NCBI GenBank assembly: GCA_045617845.1
Contig: JAZLJL010000092.1
Span: 1 to 64,000, forward strand
Direction: 5' to 3'
Origin: UBA1181 sp045617845
GTDB taxonomy: Bacteria > Bacteroidota > Bacteroidia > Bacteroidales > Paludibacteraceae
DNA: 64,000 bases
This document shows, piece after piece, positions 7,778 through 16,628 of this stretch (the stretch's first letter is position 1; every line of letters starts with the position of its first letter). The notes beneath the pieces were generated by a model, which did not search any database, was not told the origin of the DNA, and saw nothing but the letters and a program-made list of their open reading frames with translations. The position numbers and the translations under genes were made by a program.

Positions 7778-8506
7778 TTACTTGCTTGCGATGAAGCTCG
7801 TCAGATCCGCCATCTTGATTTTTCCTTCGTAGATGGCTTTTCCCGTGATCACCGCAGGGACACCAGCCTCCTGCAACGCCTCGATATCCGCCATAGAGCT
7901 CACTCCCCCACTCGCGATCAGGTACAAATCAGGAAACTCAGCCAAGATCTTCTTGTAGAGATCCGTGGAAGGACCTTGCAGCATGCCGTCCTTGCTGATG
8001 TCGGTGCAAATCACCTTGTTCACGCCCCTGTTTTTGAAATTGCCGATGAAAGGCAACAAATCAGCGTCGGTCGTCTCGATCCAGCCGCCGACGGCAATCT
8101 TCTCGTTCTTCACGTCGGCGCCCAAAATGATACGCTCCGACCCGAACTTATCTATCCAAGATGTGAAGACATCCGGCTTCTTCACCGCGATGCTACCGCC
8201 CGTGATCATCTTCGCGCCACTCTCGAAAGCGATGCGAAGGTCCTCGTCGCTCTTCAGTCCACCGCCGAAATCGATGGTCAGACCCGTGTGGGAAGCGATC
8301 TTCTCCAGCACTTTATAATTGACGATGTGCTGCGCCTTAGCACCGTCCAAATCCACCAAATGCAAGCGTTTCACGCCAGCGTCCTCAAACATCTTCGCGA
8401 CCTCCAAAGGGTTTTCGTTGTAAACCTTCTTCTGGTCATAATCACCTTGCGAGAGACGCACACACTTCGCGTCGATAATATCTATAGCCGGAATAATCTC
8501 TATCAT
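7778..8506 (-). CDS. hisA: HisA, ProFAR isomerase of histidine synthesis
   Basis: About 242 residues, the normal length. HisA is a cytoplasmic (beta/alpha)8-barrel that converts ProFAR to PRFAR, the fourth step of histidine synthesis. Family signatures are present: IIPAIDIIDAKCVRLSQGDY with the first catalytic Asp at the N-terminus, DFGGGLKSDEDL for phosphate binding, CTDISKDGMLQGP with the second Asp, and IASGGVSS. The ATG at 8506 starts MIEIIPAID and lies 2 bp after the stop of the DoxX-like gene, so the two are cotranscribed. Other his genes are not adjacent; hisI lies 15 kb away on the other strand. Confidence 0.93.
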   Translation of the reverse strand: MIEIIPAIDIIDAKCVRLSQGDYDQKKVYNENPLEVAKMFEDAGVKRLHLVDLDGAKAQHIVNYKVLEKIASHTGLTIDFGGGLKSDEDLRIAFESGAKMITGGSIAVKKPDVFTSWIDKFGSERIILGADVKNEKIAVGGWIETTDADLLPFIGNFKNRGVNKVICTDISKDGMLQGPSTDLYKKILAEFPDLYLIASGGVSSMADIEALQEAGVPAVITGKAIYEGKIKMADLTSFIASK

Positions 8507-8508
8507 AA

Positions 8509-9408
8509 TCAATTTCCATTTACAAATTCAACAATATCTTGTTCATTATACGTAGCGTTACTCATCACCTTCACAACTTCGCCGTTATGTACCAACATAA
8601 TGAGGGGAAGCGTACCATTCGTCAACGAAAGGAATTTCCTTCCAGGCAAGAAATCGTGAGGGCGAGGTGAAACCTTAGTCTCGGCGACAAATTTATCGAA
8701 CATCGACCCATTCCCCAAAACAAACCAATGTTCCTTGAACTTACCCTGGTCCAAATGGCGCAACGTCAAATCGAGCTTGCGCACCGCCATCTTACAATGC
8801 TTACACCCCGTGCTGATAAAAGCCAAAACGTATTTGTCCTCGCCCTTCAAAGCGGGGAAACTATCAGAAAGTTCGGAAAATTCGGAAGAGGAAAAGGAAT
8901 TCTTCTTGGTCGAATAGCCATAGGGAGCCTTGAACACGAAGGAAAAAAACAAAGAACCTACGATAGCCACAGCTAAGAAAATAGGTTTCCAACGCACATT
9001 CCAATCCTCGCGATTCCAAGCGAAAAAGAGGAGTGCGCCAAGTAAAAGGTTCTTTAGCAAAGACTCCTTCGGATCCAATTCGAAAACGTCGCCGAAACAA
9101 TGGCAATTACCATCGTCACCGATCGCCACCAAATAGAGAAGGAATAGCGAGAAAAGAATCAATAACCCTGCGGAAGCGCGGGTTGCCCACCTCGCGTATA
9201 AACCAGAAAGGAGACAGACCCCAAGGAACATCTCCGTGAACAAAATGACACGGGCCAAATGGCAAGAGACAGCCAAACTAAACCAATCGAAACCATAAAT
9301 ATATAACTCGAAAGAATCGACCGACTTGAACTTCAGGAAAGCGGAGACCATGAAAACGGCCCCCAAGACCATCCTACAGACCAAAGAAAGTTTGCTGTTT
9401 ACCTGCAT
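8509..9408 (-). CDS. DoxX/MauE-like membrane protein with thioredoxin-like C-terminal domain
   Basis: A 299-residue protein. The first 155 residues contain four or five membrane helices of the DoxX/MauE type (for example VLGAVFMVSAFLKFKSVDSF and the CHCFGDVFELDP loop). The C-terminal part looks like a periplasmic thioredoxin-fold domain with STGCKHCKMAVRKLD, a CxxC pair at about residues 202-205, and a later cis-Pro-type TLPLIML. The family is thought to exchange electrons across the membrane for disulfide chemistry. It starts just after a small Cys-rich lipoprotein gene and runs into hisA, so the three form one operon. A specific partner is not known. Confidence 0.75.
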   Translation of the reverse strand: MQVNSKLSLVCRMVLGAVFMVSAFLKFKSVDSFELYIYGFDWFSLAVSCHLARVILFTEMFLGVCLLSGLYARWATRASAGLLILFSLFLLYLVAIGDDGNCHCFGDVFELDPKESLLKNLLLGALLFFAWNREDWNVRWKPIFLAVAIVGSLFFSFVFKAPYGYSTKKNSFSSSEFSELSDSFPALKGEDKYVLAFISTGCKHCKMAVRKLDLTLRHLDQGKFKEHWFVLGNGSMFDKFVAETKVSPRPHDFLPGRKFLSLTNGTLPLIMLVHNGEVVKVMSNATYNEQDIVEFVNGN

Positions 9409-9411
9409 TTA

Positions 9412-9621
9412 TCAGATGGATGAGCATTCCATGTCGGGAGTATCCTCCAAATCGGAGCAATCGCCCTCTTGGTCATAAAACTGCGTAGTAGTAGTACTGT
9501 TACTAGTGTTCGAACTACATTCGCAATCCGTAGTGTTCGAAGAACATGAGTTAAAGCCACAAAGAAACGCACTTACCAAAAGCACGGACCTTACAATGTT
9601 TTTCAATATGTCAATAAGCAT
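9412..9621 (-). CDS. Small Cys-rich lipoprotein-like peptide
   Basis: A 69-residue product that I do not recognise. The first 26 residues look like a lipoprotein signal (SVLLVSAFLCGFNSC, with Cys 21 or 26 as acceptor). The mature part is Ser/Thr/Asn-rich and acidic, with Cys residues in SSNTTDCECSSN, GDCSD and MECSS. The stop is 3 bp before the start of the DoxX/thioredoxin-like gene, a tight coupling that suggests its Cys residues are the substrate or partner of that protein. That link is an inference. Confidence 0.6.
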   Translation of the reverse strand: MLIDILKNIVRSVLLVSAFLCGFNSCSSNTTDCECSSNTSNSTTTTQFYDQEGDCSDLEDTPDMECSSI

Positions 9622-9716
9622 AAATAAATATTTTTGACAGAACGTCTATTTTCATGCCGCAAATGTAACACATAACGACCACATCTGCAAACATCGACAT
9701 TCCAAAGCCCTCAAAT

Positions 9717-11390
9717 CTACAAAACAAATTTCAAAACCACGCCGTCGTTTTGTCTAACATCAACAAGGAATGGGTCATTAAATGACATTTTTTGTTTAAT
9801 TTGTTTTCCTGTTAATAAATCTGTGAAAGTCCTCACCTTTTCGTCTGAAGAGATATGTAGGACATCAAACGCATGTTGAGGAATATTCACCTTTAATTTC
9901 ACATCGTTATTCTCGAAATTGACGACGACCAGCAGACACTCGTCGCCAGCCTTACGGAAGAAAGCGTACTGCTTATTCGTGTTATAATCCGGATTATTGA
10001 AATTGGCGTAAGTCAAATCGAAGAAAGCCCCATCGGAAATAGTCTTTTCGGACTTACAGAGATTCAGCAAAGAGGAATAGAACGAACGTAGTTTCTTCTC
10101 ATCCTTCGTAAGTTTACCATCCAACCAGCGTTGTACGGTAGGGACAGCCCAATAATCGAAAATCGTCGTACGGCCATCCAAGCCACTGAAGCCAGCCTTG
10201 TCCATAGCCTTCTCGCCCAACTCCTGACCGAAATAGACCATAGCTGGACCCTTGTTGATGCAAGCGGAAACAATCATCGCCGGCTTTCCCTTTTCAGGGT
10301 CAGAAGCGAAAAAGTCCGAAGCCACACGTTGCTCGTCGTGGTTCTCCAAGAAATTCAGCATATGCTCTTCGATACCATCCAAGCTCTGCCAACATTCAGT
10401 AATGCTATGGCAGGAATTCTCATTACGCATGATTCCGCGCAAAGTGTCATAAAGGCCTACTTTATCATAAAGATAATCAAACTTGCCTTCGAAAATAAAT
10501 TGTCTGTACTGGGAAGGGTCATAAGTCTCGGCGATGAAGATCACGTTCGGATAGCGTTGCTTCACGGCAGGGATCACCCAACTCCAGAATTCCACAGGCA
10601 CCATCTCGGCCATATCGCAACGGAAGCCGTCGATACCCTTCATACACCAATAGACCAAGATGTCGAATATCTTATTCCATGTATCCGGCTTCGGCATGAA
10701 ATCGCGGAAATGGTTGTTACGGTAATCGACGCCGTAGTTAAGTTTCACAGTCTCGTACCATTCATAGATACCCGGATTATTAGCGAAGAAATCATTACCA
10801 GTCACCTTGCAAGGCATCTCCGAATAAGGTTCCTTTTCGCCCGCGTACAAATCCATATGCCCGGCGAAAGGCTGATTGACGAGATAATAGAAATTATTTT
10901 GGTTGGAAAAGAAAACCTCTTTCACGTCATCCTCACCCAAATCCTTCACGTCCTTAGGCTTGGCGTCTGAGAAATACTGGCGGGCAACATGGTTAGGGAC
11001 AAAGTCCATAATCACCTTCAAGCCAGACTCATGGGTACGTTTGACCAAATCGGAGAACTCCTTTCCCCGCTCATCGACCTTGACAGCCAAATCTGGGTCA
11101 ATATCGTAATAATCCTTTATCGCGTAAGGGGAACCAGCCTTACCCTTCACGACGGCAGGATGGTCCCTTCTAATTCCGTACTTAACGTAGTCTGTCTGAG
11201 TGGCATGCTCAATCACACCCGTATACCAAATATGTGTGACGCCCAAATCACGGATTTCCTTCAGGCGTTGTTCGGTAAAATCATCAAGTTTGCCACATCC
11301 ATTCCGCGACAAGTCACCATTCTCGACCAAATTTTTGTTCATGTTTCCGAAAAGTCTCGGAAGCACTTGGTAAATAATGATTTTCTCCAT
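9717..11390 (-). CDS. Alpha-amylase family GH13 enzyme
   Basis: About 557 residues, no signal peptide, so probably cytoplasmic and acting on glycogen or imported maltodextrins. GH13 barrel motifs: VIMDFVPNHVAR (region I), GIDGFRCDMAEMVP with the nucleophile Asp (region II), VIFIAETYDPSQY with the acid/base Glu (region III) and LNFLENHDEQRVASDF with the final Asp (region IV). A beta-sandwich C-terminal domain follows (QYAFFRKAGDECLLVVVNF). The ATG at 11390 (MEKIIIYQVLPRLFG) is preferred to the GTG three codons upstream. It lies 90 bp after the purF-like gene in the same direction and may share its transcript. Confidence 0.9.
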   Translation of the reverse strand: MEKIIIYQVLPRLFGNMNKNLVENGDLSRNGCGKLDDFTEQRLKEIRDLGVTHIWYTGVIEHATQTDYVKYGIRRDHPAVVKGKAGSPYAIKDYYDIDPDLAVKVDERGKEFSDLVKRTHESGLKVIMDFVPNHVARQYFSDAKPKDVKDLGEDDVKEVFFSNQNNFYYLVNQPFAGHMDLYAGEKEPYSEMPCKVTGNDFFANNPGIYEWYETVKLNYGVDYRNNHFRDFMPKPDTWNKIFDILVYWCMKGIDGFRCDMAEMVPVEFWSWVIPAVKQRYPNVIFIAETYDPSQYRQFIFEGKFDYLYDKVGLYDTLRGIMRNENSCHSITECWQSLDGIEEHMLNFLENHDEQRVASDFFASDPEKGKPAMIVSACINKGPAMVYFGQELGEKAMDKAGFSGLDGRTTIFDYWAVPTVQRWLDGKLTKDEKKLRSFYSSLLNLCKSEKTISDGAFFDLTYANFNNPDYNTNKQYAFFRKAGDECLLVVVNFENNDVKLKVNIPQHAFDVLHISSDEKVRTFTDLLTGKQIKQKMSFNDPFLVDVRQNDGVVLKFVL

Positions 11391-11480
11391 GTTACACACA
11401 ATACTAAATGTTATGACAGAATGTTAAAATGAAAGACGAGAGCTGACCACACGCTATGAGGCGGAAAGGTCAGCCACACA

Positions 11481-12890
11481 TCAATCGAAATAGCTGGTGC
11501 CATCGAAGCAATGGGTACAAACCTGCTCCTTAGGCAAACCGATAGCCTCGACCAAATCCTCGACCGTACAGAAACGGAGGGAAGAGAGGTTAAAGGTGGA
11601 ACGGATATCCTCGACCATTTTCTTATACTCAGGAGAATCAGTCGTCTGATACTTCTGGAGGTTCTTGTCATGCGCACCCTCAAACTTCTTGATGATACGT
11701 CTCGTGATCAAATCCAATTCGCTGTTCTTCGACGCGAAGTTGAGGAACTGGCAAGGATAGATAAGCGGAGGACAAGAGATACGCATATGAACCTCTTTAG
11801 CGCCATATCCGTAGAGGGCGCCCACATTATCGGAAAGCTGGGTTCCGCGCACGATCGAATCGTCGCAGAAAATCACACGGCTACCGTTCAGCAATTGTTT
11901 ATTAGGAATCAGCTTCATCTTAGCGACCAACTTCCTTGTCTCTTGAGTCGCAGGGGTAAAGCTACGAGGCCACGTAGGCGTATACTTAATCAGCGCGCGT
12001 TTGTAAGGGATGCCACTACCATTGGAATAACCGATGGCGAAACCGATACCGGAATCCGGGACGGCTGCCACATAGTCGGCGTCACATTTATCCTTTTGCC
12101 CCATCAAGCAACCAGCGGCATGACGTGCGAAATCGACGTTCTTATCCTCATAAGTGCTCACAGGGTATCCATAATACACCCACAAGAAAGAGCACACCTG
12201 CATCTTCTTGCCAGGAGCGCGCAACTGCTCGAAGTGGTCAGGGAAGACATGGACAATCTCGCCAGGACCAACGTTATAGCATGGCTCGTAACCCAAGTTA
12301 TGGAAAGTACATGACTCGCAAGAGATGGCGAAGCCATCCTCGCCTTTCGCCAGAATGACAGGCAAGCGGCCCAATTTATCACGACCGACAATGATTCCAT
12401 TGTCCGTCAAGAGCATAATGGTACATGAACCCTTAATCTTCTTATAGACATTCTCAATACCCTCCTTAAAAGAGTCCGCGTCAGAAATAAGCAGAGCGAC
12501 CAACTCAGTTTGGTTAATCTTTCCGGAACTCATCTCGGAGAAAGGCATCTTCTTATCTAGAAGTTCCTGGGCCAATTCATCGATATTATTAATGCAGGCG
12601 ATCGTAGCGATTGCGAATCGGCCCAAGTGGGAATTGATCAAAATAGGTTGAGCGTCCGTATCGCTGATGACACCGATACCGGCATTTCCCTTGAACTTTG
12701 ACAAATTAGGTTCGAACTTCGTGCGAAAATACGAATTCTCAAGATTGTGGATACTACGAGTAAAGCCAATTTCCGCATCATACATGGCCATACCGCCACG
12801 TTTCGTTCCCAAATGCGAGTTGTAGTCCGTACCATAAAAGAGGTCCATCAAACAACTGCTTTTTTTGACTGTACCAAAAAAACCGCCCAT
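11481..12890 (-). CDS. PurF-like amidophosphoribosyltransferase lacking the catalytic N-terminal Cys
   Basis: 469 residues with the two-domain layout of glutamine PRPP amidotransferase: an N-terminal Ntn-hydrolase glutaminase domain (about 1-240) and a C-terminal phosphoribosyltransferase domain with the PRPP loop VIFCDDSIVRGTQLSDN. Normal PurF begins Met-Cys-Gly and uses that Cys to hydrolyse glutamine. Here the start is MGGFFGTVKKSSC, with Gly in the Cys position. The other glutaminase blocks (HLGTKRGGMA, LGRLPVILAKGED) are kept. It may use ammonia or have another role; a canonical PurF probably exists elsewhere. It follows the exonuclease gene by 1 bp, in one operon with DUF5063. Confidence 0.8.
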   Translation of the reverse strand: MGGFFGTVKKSSCLMDLFYGTDYNSHLGTKRGGMAMYDAEIGFTRSIHNLENSYFRTKFEPNLSKFKGNAGIGVISDTDAQPILINSHLGRFAIATIACINNIDELAQELLDKKMPFSEMSSGKINQTELVALLISDADSFKEGIENVYKKIKGSCTIMLLTDNGIIVGRDKLGRLPVILAKGEDGFAISCESCTFHNLGYEPCYNVGPGEIVHVFPDHFEQLRAPGKKMQVCSFLWVYYGYPVSTYEDKNVDFARHAAGCLMGQKDKCDADYVAAVPDSGIGFAIGYSNGSGIPYKRALIKYTPTWPRSFTPATQETRKLVAKMKLIPNKQLLNGSRVIFCDDSIVRGTQLSDNVGALYGYGAKEVHMRISCPPLIYPCQFLNFASKNSELDLITRRIIKKFEGAHDKNLQKYQTTDSPEYKKMVEDIRSTFNLSSLRFCTVEDLVEAIGLPKEQVCTHCFDGTSYFD

Positions 12891-12891
12891 T

Positions 12892-13503
12892 TTATTTTGT
12901 GTTTAAAGTTGAATTATCACCTTTCCTTTTCTCCAATTCCTCATAGATGCGCAAAGCCGCCCATGCGTCAAGCGCCGCATAGTTCTTCTGCTTATCCGTC
13001 AGGAAATCCGCCTCCCAATTGGTTAGGCGCTGCGCCTTGGAAATGCGCATGTTAAATATGATGGCATATATCTTTGACAAACTATTATCCTCTATACCAA
13101 ACTGTTTCACATAGGGTTGTAGGTCGATGAACCCAGCGGGTTCGAACTCCATCTGCTTATGAATCGCATGGAAATCGTCCTTCAGGGACAATCCTATCTT
13201 CAAGACATTACCGTCCTCGAAAAGAGGTTTTAGGATAGACAGGCAATTGTTTTCCTTTAGTCTAAACAGGAAGCAAGATGTTGCCGTAGACAACTGGACC
13301 AAACAAACCGCGTTGCTTTTTCCCTTCGCGAACGAGGGTTTGGTCTCCGTGTCGAAGCCTAACACCTTTTCCTTCAAGAGTGCGGCAACCGCTTTCTTCG
13401 CATCCGCATCGCCTTGAATAACGTGAATCGTCCCTTCAAATTGAGCGGGCTGCAAAGACGCAAGCTCCACTTTCTCGATCGTTGGTCTAAACATTTCAGT
13501 CAT
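12892..13503 (-). CDS. 3'-5' exonuclease, RNase D-like (DEDD)
   Basis: 203 residues forming a single DnaQ-like exonuclease domain. The DEDDy motifs are visible: GFDTETKPSF (Exo I, Asp and Glu), KIGLSLKDDF (Exo II) and YAALDAWAALRIYEEL (Exo III with Tyr and Asp). It lacks the HRDC domain of true RNase D. It should act in the cytoplasm on RNA or DNA 3' ends; the substrate cannot be read from sequence. It overlaps or abuts the DUF5063 gene, depending on whether the ATG at 13503 or that at 13494 is used, and is 1 bp from the purF-like gene. Confidence 0.85.
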   Translation of the reverse strand: MTEMFRPTIEKVELASLQPAQFEGTIHVIQGDADAKKAVAALLKEKVLGFDTETKPSFAKGKSNAVCLVQLSTATSCFLFRLKENNCLSILKPLFEDGNVLKIGLSLKDDFHAIHKQMEFEPAGFIDLQPYVKQFGIEDNSLSKIYAIIFNMRISKAQRLTNWEADFLTDKQKNYAALDAWAALRIYEELEKRKGDNSTLNTK

Positions 13504-14086
13504 TAAAAAAATCTACTTCGTTCTGCTCATCGCCGTAATCCTCCCCTTCGGAGAGTTCGGCGTCACCATATAAGACATTATGGATGGCACGCAAGGCATT
13601 CAGGGCCGATTGTCCCCAATATCCGCGGAATTCATCCACACAACTTATCAAAGCGTCATTCATGATGGCAAGGTCCGCCTTCTGGAAATTCCCTATCATG
13701 TCGCTCAACTGTTGATACACATCTGCAAGATTCTCGGATATGCTAGCCAGAACAGGCGTGTCGCTGTACTTCATATCCTCATGGAAAACCTCCAAGTACT
13801 CATCATGCGCACCGATGACCGACCTTATCTGCTCACGGACCGCGTCATATTGGCTTTCCGACACATACGTCTCTAATTCTGAAAGGGAATAGGTGTCCAT
13901 CTCAGGCAAAAGAGACACCTTCAAATAAAGGAGAGGAAGCAATTTGGACACTTTGTCCAGGAAATCCCGCTCCCCCATACCTGCACACCGCCCTATGAAT
14001 GAGCAGTATTCGGCAGCCACGGTAACGAACTCGATAGTGTTCTTATCGTACACGGGATGTTGTGGGTATTCTTCACTTGCACTCAT
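13496..14086 (-). CDS. DUF5063 family protein
   Basis: About 196 residues, predicted all-alpha and acidic, matching in length and character the DUF5063 proteins of Bacteroidota, whose function is unknown. The conserved central part includes MGERDFLDKVSKLLPLLYLK and the C-terminal FRGYWGQSALNALRAIHNV. The usual partner in this phylum is a 3'-5' exonuclease, as here, which suggests a joint role in RNA metabolism, but this is only inferred from linkage. The ATG at 14086 is preferred over the adjacent GTG. It is the first gene of its operon; a TAAATTCG box lies at 14112-14105 on the minus strand. Confidence 0.75.
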   Translation of the reverse strand: MSASEEYPQHPVYDKNTIEFVTVAAEYCSFIGRCAGMGERDFLDKVSKLLPLLYLKVSLLPEMDTYSLSELETYVSESQYDAVREQIRSVIGAHDEYLEVFHEDMKYSDTPVLASISENLADVYQQLSDMIGNFQKADLAIMNDALISCVDEFRGYWGQSALNALRAIHNVLYGDAELSEGEDYGDEQNEVDFFND

Positions 14087-14224
14087 CACTCATGAATTTT
14101 GACGCGAATTTACAACTTTTTTGGAGACTAATAAGAAGATTTTCGACCCTTTTTATCCACAATTTATCAAAAAACGATTCATGCGACTTGGAGGGGCATG
14201 ACACACAGGGGCTCGGCAAGTTAA

Positions 14225-14263
14225 GAAAAAACGGGAAGGCCATCACTAGCCTCCCCGTCCTTC
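14225..14263 (-). terminator. Rho-independent terminator of the creD operon
   Basis: On the minus strand ACGGGGAGGC pairs with GCCTTCCCGT and is followed by TTTTTTCTT. It lies about 20 bp past the creD stop codon. Confidence 0.8.
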
Positions 14264-14280
14264 GCTGTTATAGTAGAATA

Positions 14281-15645
14281 TTATTTCTGAGGGTTAGACC
14301 AATTAACCTTTTGGGAAAAGTACATGATGGCACCCAAAATGACGAACAAGCCAAGACTTCCCGCCAACATCGCATACGTCTCCATCTGAATCAGCACGAA
14401 GATATAGAAGTAAAGCACAGCCAACATGCCTCCGATGCAGAGCGCCGTCTTACGGATTTTCAGCACAGCCGACACATAGAGCGTCAGCATGGCGATGGTC
14501 ATAAAAGCTGAGACCACATAAGCCGGAGTGAAACCGATATGCTCGGAAAAGGAGAGCAACAAGGAATAGAAGAGCGTGAGCGCCAACCCGACCAACGCAT
14601 ACTGAATCGGATGGATGTTCTTTTTCTGTATCAGTTCGATGAAGAAAAAAACGGCGAACGTGAGCACGATGAATAATATGGAATATTTCACACACCTCAT
14701 CGTCTTTTGGTAATGACCGACGGGAACCAGGAAGTTCACGCCGAAAGCGGAATCCGAAATCACGCTTTTGAAAGCTACCTCGTCAAAGAGCTGCGGATAG
14801 CTTCGGTTCATGTACGACGCCTGCCAAGTGCGATCGAAACCACTATCGGTGACCGCGGAATTGACGGGAAGAATATCGCCGCAGAAACTAGGCGTGTCGT
14901 AATCCGACGTCAACCGCACGACCGTACTTTTACCCAACGGAGCGAAATTAAGCGACTCGCTACCCTTCAGGGACAATTTCATGGAGAACTTCACCTCCTT
15001 GCCATTCTCAAAGAGTTCTTGCCCCACTTGAGCGGATAACCTTTTCACCCCATGGCACAAACCATTGCCTGAAGGAACCAAACAATACTCCTTATCTTCC
15101 AACTTGATCTTCACCTCATTCGACACACCCTTCAGATCAGAGATATCAAAACAGATTTTCACCAACCCCGTCGGGTTCTGTTTGATTATCTGTGCCGAAT
15201 CCTCTTCCGACAGCACAAACGTACCGTTAATTTCCAAAGGTGAGTCATATGTCATCACCTCGTAGATGCCGCGATGCCTGAGACTGGTCTTCACACTCCC
15301 CGTCACGTTCAAGGAGTTAGGCAACAATGTCATCGACGTCGGCTCATCCACTACCTCATATCGATCATCAGACTTCTCCTTCACCTTCTTAACACAGTCA
15401 TAATTCAAATAAGGTCCAGTGACCAATTGCTCGCCTCCCATCTTACTGAAAATGTCGAGCATCGCCTCGTTCGCAGTCTGCTCCCGCTCCCGTATCGTCC
15501 CTTCGACCATCACCTTAGGTATGAACAACAGCATCACTATCGCCACCATCACAATAGCCTTTGCCATCAGTTTCATGTTAAAAGAATTGTTCCCCTTCTG
15601 AGGGGTTTGCTCTTTCAAATTAATTTTAAATTCTTCGTTTTCCAT
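14281..15645 (-). CDS. creD: CreD-like inner membrane protein
   Basis: 454 residues with one N-terminal membrane helix (about 29-46, IVMVAIVMLLFIPKVMVEG), a large periplasmic domain, and a C-terminal bundle of about five helices (from residue 325) ending KVNWSNPQK. This matches the CreD/inner membrane protein family; RTWQASYMNRSYPQLFDE is part of the conserved periplasmic region. In E. coli CreD is part of the CreBC envelope stress regulon. Here it is the last gene of a three-gene set with a winged-helix regulator and a small membrane protein, and a palindrome (15665-15681) in front of it matches one at the operon promoter. Confidence 0.88.
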   Translation of the reverse strand: MENEEFKINLKEQTPQKGNNSFNMKLMAKAIVMVAIVMLLFIPKVMVEGTIREREQTANEAMLDIFSKMGGEQLVTGPYLNYDCVKKVKEKSDDRYEVVDEPTSMTLLPNSLNVTGSVKTSLRHRGIYEVMTYDSPLEINGTFVLSEEDSAQIIKQNPTGLVKICFDISDLKGVSNEVKIKLEDKEYCLVPSGNGLCHGVKRLSAQVGQELFENGKEVKFSMKLSLKGSESLNFAPLGKSTVVRLTSDYDTPSFCGDILPVNSAVTDSGFDRTWQASYMNRSYPQLFDEVAFKSVISDSAFGVNFLVPVGHYQKTMRCVKYSILFIVLTFAVFFFIELIQKKNIHPIQYALVGLALTLFYSLLLSFSEHIGFTPAYVVSAFMTIAMLTLYVSAVLKIRKTALCIGGMLAVLYFYIFVLIQMETYAMLAGSLGLFVILGAIMYFSQKVNWSNPQK

Positions 15646-15664
15646 ATTGTTAAATTTTTAAAGT

Positions 15665-15681
15665 ACTTTGTATTTCAAAGT
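15665..15681. promoter_or_regulatory. Palindromic operator candidate before creD
   Basis: ACTTTGTATTTCAAAGT has 6-bp inverted arms ACTTTG/CAAAGT around 5 nt. The same design occurs at 16629-16645. It lies 20 bp upstream of the creD start. The likely ligand is the winged-helix protein encoded immediately upstream. Confidence 0.6.
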
Positions 15682-15699
15682 TGATTGATAAAAAAAATA

Positions 15700-16005
15700 T
15701 TAGTTTCCCATTGAATTTTTCAAAAAAGCCTCCAACGCCTTCAAGTGTTCGGTAAAAGCGGCTCTACCGGTTTCCGTCACATGGAAAGTAGTATTAGGCT
15801 TACGACCGATGAAACGTTTAGTCGACTCGATATACCCGAGCTCCTCCAAACTACGCGTATGGCTAGCTAGATTACCGTCGGTAAGGTCGAGAAGAGACTT
15901 CAGGGCGGTGAAATCCATCTCGTCGTTCACCATCAAGGCAGACATGATCCCAAGACGCACTTTGCTCTCGAACGCTTTGTTGATATGTGTTAAATCGAAT
16001 TTCAT
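15700..16005 (-). CDS. Winged-helix transcriptional regulator
   Basis: About 101 residues, one winged-helix DNA-binding domain of the MarR/ArsR-like type found next to creD in Bacteroidota. SKVRLGIMSALMVNDEMDF starts the first helices; LLDLTDGNLASHTRSLEELG is the recognition helix region; KRFIGRKPNTTFHVTETG is the wing. No effector domain is present. The ATG at 16005 (MKFDLTHIN) follows a GGAAGG ribosome-binding site and lies 1 bp after the stop of the membrane protein gene, so this start is preferred to the upstream alternative. It probably binds the two ACTTTG-N5-CAAAGT palindromes and represses its own operon. Confidence 0.8.
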   Translation of the reverse strand: MKFDLTHINKAFESKVRLGIMSALMVNDEMDFTALKSLLDLTDGNLASHTRSLEELGYIESTKRFIGRKPNTTFHVTETGRAAFTEHLKALEAFLKNSMGN

Positions 16006-16006
16006 A

Positions 16007-16609
16007 TCAAGCCTTCCTTTCAAACTTTATATAAAAGACGAGACCGTAAACGATATGGCAGACACCAAAGCCCAAGCTCCAAAAGAGCAAAGAGTAGTTG
16101 ACCGCACAGAAATCACATATACCTAATATGAGTTGCATATAACCCATATATTTAATGGATGAAAAAGTAAAATTCGACAAATTGATGAGCGCCAATCCAT
16201 AAAAAATAAGCATAAAAGAGGAGGTAAGACCGTAGTGACCTTGGTAAATCAAAGCCAAGCAGAGAAATCCGCCAACAAGAAGCGGGAGCGCGAAATTCCA
16301 CAGCATCATCTTTACCGTCTTGTCCAATTTAAAAGAGAGATGGTTTTTATCAGCCTTCTTCTTTGAAAAAATGAATATAGTGAGAAGGGAGAGACACAAA
16401 AGAAACAACGCCAAGACTGTCAAAATTGAGACCTTCTGATAATGGGGACATTGCGGATATTGGATGATGAAATTGGCCAAACAGCTAGCGCACAATGCGA
16501 AAACGCCCACTACAGCACAGGAGAGTCCGCTAAGAGACAAGAACTTGCTAGACCTAGCCATCATCTCGTGTATCTCAGATAACGTATTTATCACTTCTTT
16601 GTTGTCCAT
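16007..16609 (-). CDS. Small multi-pass membrane protein of the creD operon
   Basis: About 200 residues beginning MDNKEVINTLSEIHEMM, a short cytoplasmic amphipathic segment, followed by five or six membrane helices (for example LSGLSCAVVGVFALCASCLA). I do not recognise a named family, but proteins of this layout precede the winged-helix regulator and creD in other Bacteroidota. It is the first gene of the operon. The ATG at 16609 is chosen because the longer frame would run over the promoter and operator at 16629-16647. It may sense the membrane state for the regulator; that is a guess from context. Confidence 0.7.
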   Translation of the reverse strand: MDNKEVINTLSEIHEMMARSSKFLSLSGLSCAVVGVFALCASCLANFIIQYPQCPHYQKVSILTVLALFLLCLSLLTIFIFSKKKADKNHLSFKLDKTVKMMLWNFALPLLVGGFLCLALIYQGHYGLTSSFMLIFYGLALINLSNFTFSSIKYMGYMQLILGICDFCAVNYSLLFWSLGFGVCHIVYGLVFYIKFERKA

Positions 16610-16628
16610 ATCTTTATATTTAAAAAGA

